64,000 nt of DNA from Bursaphelenchus xylophilus (Eukaryota; Nematoda; Chromadorea; Rhabditida; Aphelenchoididae). Made by a program: the position numbers and the translations under genes. Every line of letters starts with the position of its first letter. The first letter of the stretch is position 1. This document shows, piece by piece, positions 56,989 through 64,000 of this stretch. The notes beneath the pieces are model-generated. The model was not told the origin of the DNA, did no database searches, and saw only the letters and a list, made by a program, of their open reading frames with translations. Location: positions 8,122,001 to 8,186,000 of the forward strand of contig CAJFCV020000004.1 of the NCBI GenBank assembly GCA_904066235.2. The letters run 5' to 3'.

Positions 56989-57391
56989 TCTGGCCGTATT
57001 TGAGGAGGGGTCCTATACAAAGATAAACCAAATGTCACAACAACGTTGTTGATCAACCTCAAAAATATTATTAACGTTGGATTTTTTTATAAAATATTTT
57101 ATAAAAAAATCCAACGTTGCAACCAGAATGCCACAAACTTTTGGCATTCCAATTTTTCTAGTCAGTGTTTAGAAAAGTCAAGGTCGCTTCGCGCTAAAAA
57201 CTTTTTGTTCTCTTGCACGCGTCGAGTCAGCTGGTACGATGGTATCAACTAGCATGCTAAACACTTTGTTTTGCTCCTCTAATTCTTTTCAGTTTCTTTT
57301 AGTTTCACCCGGAGCTAGTGATGTGTACTAGTCGTTTCAAAATGTCTATAAGATCTTATGGATGTGCTTTCAGGTCAATAAATTGCTCAAA
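56989..57391. promoter_or_regulatory. Divergent cogc-8 / rsp-6 upstream region
   Basis: A 403 bp region between two head-to-head genes. It contains a perfect 46 nt palindrome (57073-57118) and a TGTGCTTTCAG acceptor at 57373, 18 nt before the rsp-6 ATG, a likely spliced-leader site. It presumably holds both promoters; no TATA box is obvious. Confidence 0.55.
57073..57118. repeat. Perfect 46 nt palindrome, no spacer
   Basis: AACGTTGGATTTTTTTATAA and three more bases (AAT) make a 23 nt half, followed directly by its exact reverse complement. It can extrude as a cruciform or, if transcribed, form a perfect hairpin. It could be a fused pair of transposon ends or a regulatory structure. Confidence 0.95.
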
Positions 57392-58635
57392 ATGGCTCGT
57401 CGAGGTGAATTCTTGGACGCTAAAGTCTATGTTGGTGGTTTGCCAGAAGACGCGACAGCTCAAGAAATCGAAGATTCTTTTCATCGATTTGGTCGAATCC
57501 GCAAGGTCTGGGTCGCTCGTCGTCCTCCAGGCTTTGCGTTTGTTGAGTTCGAAGACGCCAGAGATGCCGAGGATGCGGTTCGAGCGTTGGATGGAGGGTA
57601 AGGCATTCCTCTTATTTTTAATCTCAAGTTTAGTCGAATCTGTGGAGTGAAGGCTCGAGTGGAACTCTCACATGGTCGTAGACGCAATGGCGGCGGCGGT
57701 GGTCGCGGCCCTCCCTCTCGTGGTGGAAGGTATGTTTATTCTTTTCATGTCTACATCATGTGTAATATAATCCAAATTAATAGCGGATTATGTGATGTTT
57801 ACTAAGTTTTTTGGTTGAATTTTGATGTTGTATTTGGAGTTTTTATTGCATTTAGCTCGAATTACATTTTATATGTTATCCATGTCTTTTGGACTAATTT
57901 TCCATTCTGATCGTTAATTTGGGTTTAATATTTTTAGCCGTTTCGACGGTCTATCGTCACTTCGCTCGATCTTCTTTCCTAGTCGACTCGTCGTCATCTG
58001 AGCGTTTCTTTCGCGAATTCAAAATCTTAGCGACATCCACCATCAAGAACAACCCTCTCTTGTTGGTACTACTCCAAAGTGTCTTCTATCCGACTCGGCT
58101 AACAACAGCGTCCATCTGCGGCAGCTCGGCCAGTTCGAAAACAGTTTAGGCGGAGCAAGGGAACCTTGTTTGTTTGGCCATGTTGTAGCTGCTAAAATTT
58201 TATGGTTCATACTGTAATATTCTGGTGGACACTACTCCGTGAGCCCGGAAACCCTTTGGCCTTGCTCTGCCTAGCACCGGGATCTCCGCATCTTGCCTAG
58301 AACTACTTTTGGTCACCTCCCACATCCCTCCACTTAGCGCCCATCCCCTCCCCACTCACCCATCGTATCTTCACTATTTTCGTTTGGCTGCGTCCCAAGG
58401 TTCTATCATCTTTTGTGTTGTGGTAAGGCTACAAGTATCGGCAGCCATGGACAAGACTTCAGTTGCAATTGGACACCATCCCGATCATGTATAATATAAT
58501 TTATGTTCTAATTTCAGAGGAAGAAGTCGCTCCCCGTATGGCGGTGGAGGTGATCGTCGCCGCTCCAGGTCTCCAAGATACGACGAAAGACGTCGCTCTC
58601 CACGTCGTTCCTACTCCCGAAGCCGTTCTCGTTAA
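57392..58635 (+). CDS. rsp-6: SR splicing factor, SRSF3/SRSF7-like
   Basis: Nuclear RNA-binding splicing regulator. Three exons (57392-57597, 57634-57729, 58518-58635) give 139 aa. The RRM spans about residues 10-80: RNP2 is KVYVGGL and RNP1 is PPGFAFVEF, with [18 protein letters not shown] closely matching nematode RSP-6. After it comes a Gly-rich hinge ([14 protein letters not shown]), then an RS domain ([11 protein letters not shown]...[10 protein letters not shown]). There is no zinc knuckle, which fits SRSF3 rather than SRSF7 in domain count. The first intron is tiny (36 nt), but the second is 788 bp and unusually C-rich in its second half; it contains a candidate poison exon starting at 57938. 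The ATG follows a likely trans-splice acceptor at 57373. Confidence 0.95.
57938..58229 (+). other. rsp-6: Candidate poison (NMD) exon in rsp-6 intron 2
   Basis: A TATTTTTAG acceptor ends at 57937. Joined to the preceding exon, the frame stays open for 20 codons, then reaches TGA at 57999-58001. A possible donor CTCC|GTGAGC lies near 58229 and another at about 58424 (GTG|GTAAGG). SR genes commonly regulate themselves through such exons. Exon end is uncertain. Confidence 0.4.
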
Positions 58636-58900
58636 GGAGTTTGAAAGAAAACGAGTGTCGTTGAGCTCGTTGACTGATCTCCGAATTATTTGTAACCGGC
58701 CTCTAGAAATCTCAAATGTATGCCTCTTCTTTTGGTTTGTATTTCCGCAGTATTATTGAATTTTCATAATTAAATAAAATTAATGGCTGGAAATCAGATT
58801 TTTTGATGTTTGGATGAAAGAAAAGTTATGTAACAGAAGGTTGTTGTGACCGAAAAGGTCTTTGTTTTTGTGATAGTGGATTTGTCGATAATTTACAGAG
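58636..58900. other. rsp-6: rsp-6 3' flank
   Basis: AAATAAAATTAA near 58772-58783 is a plausible polyadenylation signal, about 140 nt past the stop. No gene follows before the MITE. Confidence 0.5.
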
Positions 58901-59144
58901 TACAGGGACCTGATATAGTGGCAAAAAACATACCATTTTGCATCCGGGAATTATCAAAAATGTGATAAAATGCTTCCCTCTCCAAGTGAAAAAACCCCGA
59001 TTTCAAAAGATTTTGTAAGGGAAAGGGCGCGCCCTTCAAAACGAAGTTTTTTCACTTGGAGAGGGAAGCATTTTGCCACATTTTTGATACTTCCTGGATG
59101 CAAAATGGTACGTTTTTTGCCACTGGATCAGGTCTCTTACTGTA
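58901..59144. mobile_element. 244 bp MITE with about 95 bp inverted repeats, TA-flanked
   Basis: The two ends read TACAG..GACCTGAT..AGTGGCAAAA and its inverse, and the match continues through ACCATTTTGCATCC, TATCAAAAATGTG and AAAATGCTTCCCTCTCCAAG to an inner loop of about 50 bp. The TA at both tips (58901-58902, 59143-59144) could be the target duplication. There is no transposase. The sequence is unrelated to the MITE at 12457-12650, so it is a second family. It lies about 270 bp past the rsp-6 stop. Confidence 0.85.
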
Positions 59145-60098
59145 GTATAAGATGCTAGACATAAATTTCCTCGGCTTATATCGATATAAATCACCGGAAG
59201 TTGGGGAATTACCTTTAAAAACTAATCTTCGCTCTTGCAACTATAGGTCCCCAACTCTCCGAGCCAATTATGAAGTGGAACGAAGCCCAATATTCGGGCT
59301 TGTCTTTTGACGTAACCGTTTGTGAACTTTATAAGAAGCAGTGCCCGGAGTCCAACAAATCCCCGCGAAATTGGCGCCGCTCACGATTCGCCCCCCGGGG
59401 ATTGGTGTTTTTTTCGGCTGCGTGGAGTTCGACGCATCTTCACCATGACATCGGTCTGGGCGGAATTTCTTGGGACAACTCCGGGAACGTGGAGGGATGG
59501 GTAAATCTGGGGTCCCATTTTATTTTGGAGTGTGTTCTCCAGATTTGGAATGAAATATGAGGATTTTTTTGGGTTTTAGTAACCGTTTTGCGTTCTTAGT
59601 TGATCTTTGGGCCGTTGAAGTTAGTTTTGCGGGTTTGATAGGGTGCTAAACCAAGAATTAAATGGTGCCGATGAACGTTGAGAATATAACGTTTATATTA
59701 TTTCAGTAAATTACATCGTTTAGAGTGCGGAGTTGTCATCATTTTTATCAACTGCCATGTATAATATTCATGTTCTCAAATAAATGTTTACCCTATTTTT
59801 GGTTCCTTGCCCTAACTTTTTTCTAAAGCCCTATTGCATTCTCGATTAACTCGTTTGTCCAGTTGATGTATGTTTAATTTCCTCAATGCCTTAAAAAGAT
59901 AGACAACATCCAAAGAAGATCCAACCAACACTTGATGACAATTCCTACTTTTCATCCAATACTCTTTTATGACAAGTAAAACCACCCATTCCGTAATTCA
60001 GGATCTTAGTTTTCAATCTTGAAGCCTAATTTCCGTTACAAATTATGTTAACCATGGCACCCGCGGGGTCTAATCTCCGATCCAAAGTCAATATTTTG
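59145..60098. other. Intergenic, no supported gene
   Basis: An ATG frame at 59270-59560 (+) lacks domain, signal peptide and splice support. Otherwise spacer. Confidence 0.45.
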
Positions 60099-60326
60099 TT
60101 ATTCCAGACCCTCAATCTTCGCGTCTTTCTCCTGCGGACATGCCCGAAAGGACATGCAGAGAATGTGTTCTATGAATTCCCTCGACTTCTGGAATGTAGA
60201 GCCCGGATCTTGACTCATCAACACCTTCAACCTCTCTTTTCTACTGCCAATCTCTTCTACATACGGGTTGTTTTTGTAATCGTCGAGAGAGTCCCAGAGA
60301 GCTTTGGGATTTGTAAGGAAAACGGG
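60099..60326 (-). other. Possible exon, antisense side of the arrestin-gene promoter
   Basis: This minus-strand frame is open for 75 codons to a TAA at 60099-60101, lacks an early ATG, but reads like real protein: ALWDSLDDYKNNPYVEEI, then SRKERLKVLMSQDPGSTF and SREFIEHILCMSF. The composition is charged and helical, unlike the other two minus frames. It could be a terminal exon of a gene whose upstream exons are antisense to the arrestin gene, or a pseudogene fragment. No family recognised. Confidence 0.35.
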
Positions 60327-60328
60327 TC

Positions 60329-62035
60329 ATGAAGGTGGAAGTCTTTGACTTGAAACTGATCAAGGAAGATGAGAGGCCGTATATTGGTGGGGATGACATC
60401 AAGGTAAGTGGATTTGACCGGGTTATCAATAATTAATTTTGGTTTCGGGGGGAGCGTTATTCATCATGACAATGCTTCAGAAAAATATGACTTATTTTTT
60501 TTTTTAAAATTTTTTCTTGTATCATCTAGACCCCCTTGAAAAAAATGTCGAATATCTAGGCCGGACCTGCAAAGTCACGCTAAAATTTTCTGTATCTTTT
60601 ACATTATAGTAATATGATTTGTGCATATCCTTCTTAAAAAATGTGAAGATAATATTTATGAAGCACTTCATTTTTTTATTCATCAAGACGATGATGACTT
60701 ATTTGGAAATAAATACCTGGAAGTTGTCGAAAATGGAAGAAAGACTATCACAGTTCTTTCTTACATAAATCTCATAAAAGCATCGATGATCAGTTATAAA
60801 CGCCTTAGTTTCCAGGGTCAGATCATAATCCAGGTCCGAGAGCCAGTCCAAATCACCCGTCTAACTCTCCGACTTCAAGGCGAATCACAGACCGCCTGGA
60901 TCGACAAGTACAGTGAGATCATGTACAAGAGCAAGGAATACGTCCTCAATGAGTACATCGATTTGACCAGTGAACTTCAACGGCATTGTACCGAGTCTAT
61001 GCTGTTCCATGAGGGTAAACATGTAATGAACTTTCGAACCAAACTCCCTTTGGATGTGATCTCGTCCTTGGAACGAGACAACTTGGGCTATGTCAAGTAT
61101 GCTTGTGTCGCTGTGTTGGACATCCCTGAGGGCGGAGACAGCGAGTTGGTTGCGGGTGAGAACTGTTTTATCTAATTTTTGTATTATCCGTGATATTAAG
61201 TCATCATTTAAAGTTGTTTTTGGTTGTTTTATGGCAGTGTGGATTTCAGAATGTGATTTCCGAGTGGTGTCATTCCTGAATCTGGACGCGCCCTATCTGC
61301 GGGAATCAGCATCGGACGAGGAGCGAGTCCATCTCATCGGATATTGTTGTCGGAAACCCAAAGGATTTATTCGAGCCAAGATGGAAGTAGGTCCATGTTT
61401 TGAGATCATAGAGCAAGATACATGTGTTGTTGGTCATTCTGAGGATGTTATGGACATTAAAAAAAAGAAAGATCATTCCTACATCAAAAAAATAGATATT
61501 TTTAGACAAAAAACCATAATTTTCATATTTTTTATGTAATGTATATTTCAGGTCACGGAAACTGGTATATTGCCTGGGGAGACCGTTAGGTTGAATGTAA
61601 CATTCGAGAATACGATCAAAAAGAGGAAACGGAAGAAAACACCAAAATGCGCACTAATTTCATTATGTCAGCAGCTCGATTTCCGGGCCGAATCCACCTT
61701 GGAGAGGGGCCGAATGGGCGAAAGATCGATCACAATTGCTTTGAAAAGTCAGGTAAGTAAAAATTTATTCAAGCTTTTTTAGCCGGCCTAATATATATTT
61801 CGATTTCCAACTTTTCTCATCGTTTCAGGGCGCCTGTAAATCAGTCCCCGGCAAAGGTCCGGAAGATCGCCAAATCGACTTTGACGTCCCCGACCACCTT
61901 CCGCCGACCTCTATCAAGGCCCATGGACTCGTTACCGTCTCCTACTTTTTTCGACTGGACATGGAACACTTTGATGTGATCGTGCCGGTGGTAATCGGCT
62001 CGGTCAAGACAATAGGCTCACAAATCTTTCATTGA
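60329..62035 (+). CDS. Arrestin-domain protein (ARRDC/alpha-arrestin type)
   Basis: Cytoplasmic adaptor that couples membrane proteins to ubiquitin ligases or endocytosis. Five exons (60329-60403, 60816-61155, 61238-61386, 61552-61752, 61829-62035) give 323 aa. The N-terminal arrestin fold starts VEVFDLKLIKEDERPYIGGD, then GQIIIQVREPVQITRLTLRL and GESQTAW, matching the alpha-arrestin GxVxxxLxxPxxVxxIxLxLxGxA pattern. The C-terminal arrestin fold holds VTETGILPGETVRLNVTFEN and the strand VPVVIGSV near the end. There is no PPxY motif, which classical ARRDC proteins use to bind NEDD4 ligases, and the tail is very short. The gene is convergent with the CHK gene, with 98 bp between stops, so their 3' UTRs may overlap. 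Confidence 0.92.
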
Positions 62036-62133
62036 AGCTCAGTTTCTTGTTATTTAGATGCATAAAGAGTTTATATTTCTATTTCATTGACTAGGTTTGG
62101 GCGAAGCTCTTATTTATTGCAGTATGTCTTTAT

Positions 62134-63432
62134 TTACAAGCTAGAGTCAATTTTTTCGTGTAATTTGTACTTCTCAATCAGCAGCAAACTGTCTTCCATG
62201 CAGAATCTGCATTTCAAAGCCGTCCTTGCTTTGATTGCTTCGAGCTCCGACTTGCTGACATTCAAATTTCCAGTCAAAATTCCAAAGAAATTCTGCCATT
62301 CCAAGGCCTGCAAGACCGTGGAAAGATCATAAAGCTCTTGGCAAACCTCCCGTGTGAATCGGGGATTCGGATATTCAACATGCCTCAAGTAGGCGTTGAA
62401 GTATTCGTCAATAGCGGCCTTTTCAACTCGTCTTCTTATATCAGGATCAGCACACGACAAGAATCGGGCTAGGTCGAATAAGGGATTGCCGCAGAAACTG
62501 AGCTGCCAATCGATTATCGCAGCAATCTCGTTTGATAAGGTCCCGTCCGACTGGAGAATTAGCATCAAATTACCGCCATGGAGATCGCCATGAATGAGCG
62601 ATTCAACTCCTAATTCTTCGGCTCGAGTTTTGATGAGATAGGCAAAGGATTTCTTGTTGACAAATGGCTTCAGCTTCTGGGTTAAAGGGAAGAAGACTTC
62701 TAGAAAATTTTGTAGCAGTTTTATCAAAAATTTTACAAGTGAAATCTTGTGGAAAATATATAATATATTTTTTTTGTAATTAGCTTACTGTAATCGTATT
62801 CCACAAGTGTCGGAGTATGATCGATCATCAAATTGTAAAGCAGATCAGACTCCAACCTAAATGGATCACTGAGATGGGCATAGCTTTCCAAAGGTACTTC
62901 AGCCATCTCTGCTTTAAACTTTCCCAACTGATTTGCCATATTCAAACATAATTTATCTGTAATTTGACCAAACATCCCCAAGACCCCGGCCCTTCCCACC
63001 AAACTCTCCATCATCAAGTAGCCAGTGTCTTTGGCCACTTCCACAATTTGTTTTGCGCCATAAATTCTAGGAGCAATAGAGATTTGGTCTTTAAAAATAT
63101 CATAGACTTGACATTCTCTGTTGTGGACAAGCGATAAAAAGTTCAAGTCATCTTTTTCAATGTCCAAACAAAACGCTTCAATGTAACGGGCGGTTGACGG
63201 CCTTTTCAAGACAAAAGAAAAACTCGAATTGTCATCAAAAAATACGGTAACATGGTAGATAATGGAAAGGTAACCGTCTTTGGAGAGGACTTGAATTAGC
63301 GTCTAAAAGGACGATTAGCGGTTTATAGCCACCTACTTTAGCGATCAATCTGTCCTTTTCTAATTGACGGAAATGTTTTGAGGAACGAGCAATCGATAAT
63401 ACAAATAGCTCGGAGATATCATCAATCGTCAT
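62134..63432 (-). CDS. CHK kinase-like (DUF1679/EcKinase-type) protein
   Basis: Member of the aminoglycoside-phosphotransferase-like fold expanded in nematodes and insects; substrate unknown. Three exons (63337-63432, 62789-63302, 62134-62699) give 391 aa. Intron 1 is only 34 nt (63303-63336), and the splice is needed because the unspliced frame stops. The N-lobe ends SFVLKRPSTARYIEAF, where the Lys could be the ATP lysine. The C-lobe has the Brenner motif HGDLHGGNLM (catalytic Asp) and, about 20 residues later, IIDWQLSFCGNPLFDLARFL, the Mg-binding DxD-like site. Length is normal. It is divergent from MAK16, with 383 bp between starts. An N-lobe glycine loop is not obvious. Confidence 0.9.
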
Positions 63433-63815
63433 GTCAACGGTGAAAAATGCACCTCAAAGTGAGGTAGTACAAGATAGAGTTGGTATTTATACGGGTAACC
63501 AACATTGCAAATTCTTTGAAGCGAACATGATTGGCTGCGAAATGATGATATAGGATCTAAAATTGTAATACTTTACTGCATTTCTATTTTATGTTGTAAA
63601 AGGATTTTGTTCTCTAGAATGTAGCCATCGCACTTCCTTATGTGTTTTGTGGAGTGTGTTTTTTTGACAAACAGTTCAGTTTTCTCGTTTTTCAATCCTC
63701 CGCTCACATTTCATCGTATAAAACGTCCAATAAATCAATTGTGGTGTTTCGTCGCCCTAGAATATTTCTCTTTTTGCAAGATTTTAGATTTTGTTGAATT
63801 AGATACCTTTTCAAC
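63433..63815. promoter_or_regulatory. Divergent CHK-like / MAK16 upstream region
   Basis: A 383 bp shared 5' region between head-to-head starts. No repeat or structure seen; promoters are inferred only from position. Confidence 0.45.
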
Positions 63816-64000
63816 ATGCAGGCCGACGATATCACTTGGCAGGTTATAAACAATGGGCATTGCTCATTCAAAACAAAGTAAGTTTCTTATCTGGCGTTTT
63901 TATTCCGTCTTTAGGACCAAAACACAGAACTTCTGCCGAAATGAGTACAATTTGACCGGTCTCTGCACAAGAAAGGCCTGTCCTCTCGCTAACAGTCAGT
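63816..64000 (+). CDS. MAK16: MAK16 ribosome-biogenesis factor, 5' part (runs off the window)
   Basis: Nucleolar protein needed for 60S pre-rRNA processing. The first two exons are here: 63816-63878 and 63915 to the edge, with a 36 nt intron. The start [19 protein letters not shown] and, after the splice, [20 protein letters not shown] and ACPLANS match the family's N-terminal block, whose four cysteines (HCSF, FCRN, LCTR, ACPL) are strictly conserved and probably bind a metal or iron-sulfur centre. The rest of the gene lies beyond the window. Confidence 0.95.

Noticed and set aside
59270..59560. 96-codon ATG frame
   Set aside because: No homology, signal peptide or splice support; next to a MITE in spacer DNA.

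Overview
This window is nuclear DNA from a nematode. It is AT-rich, its genes are broken up by many short introns (several of only 34-37 nt), acceptors read TTTTCAG or TTTTTAG, and several start codons lie just downstream of an unpaired acceptor, as expected for spliced-leader trans-splicing. Family content is also nematode-like: a patched-related SSD protein, a CHK-domain kinase-like protein, a MADF/BESS-like factor and an FMRFamide-like peptide precursor. I cannot assign genus or species.

Layout. 2.0-5.9 kb (-): cation diffusion facilitator with the DxxxD/DxxxD signature of Mn-type members. 8.4-10.8 kb (-): SLC17-like MFS transporter with a long Ser-rich N-terminus. 12.5 kb: a TA-flanked MITE. 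14.4-15.5 kb (+): small type I membrane protein. 16.3-17.3 kb (+): MADF-domain factor. 18.6-23.1 kb (+): patched-related protein, with a 516 bp foldback element in one intron. 27.0-28.1 kb (+) HAD phosphatase and 28.3-29.9 kb (-) isovaleryl-CoA dehydrogenase are convergent. 31.4-33.5 kb (-): PAQR/adiponectin receptor. 34.9-36.3 kb (-): FMRFamide-like neuropeptide precursor, never previously visible as one long ORF because it is split into small exons. 39.5-40.6 kb: 1,011 bp foldback element with a gene-like insert. 40.6-43.3 kb (-): signal-peptide plus about seven-TM protein, unrecognised. 44.8-51.2 kb (+): MRP-type ABCC transporter. 52.6-53.4 kb (+): SANT/Myb-like DNA-binding protein. 53.6-54.5 kb (-) rpl-9 and 54.9-57.0 kb (-) cogc-8, possibly one operon. 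57.4-58.6 kb (+) rsp-6, an SR splicing factor. 58.9-59.1 kb: second MITE type. 60.3-62.0 kb (+) arrestin-domain protein, convergent with a CHK kinase-like gene at 62.1-63.4 kb (-). 63.8 kb to the edge (+): first exons of MAK16.

Most genes are unrelated housekeeping or membrane-transport genes. The unusual content is the mobile-element layer: two foldback elements with 3 bp TWA target duplications, similar termini and embedded tRNA-like A/B boxes; two MITE families; and a perfect 46 nt palindrome in the divergent cogc-8/rsp-6 promoter. The FLP precursor, a candidate poison exon in rsp-6 and two GC-AG introns are the main findings within genes. Exon coordinates were worked out by eye from splice consensus and reading-phase continuity; no alignment was run.
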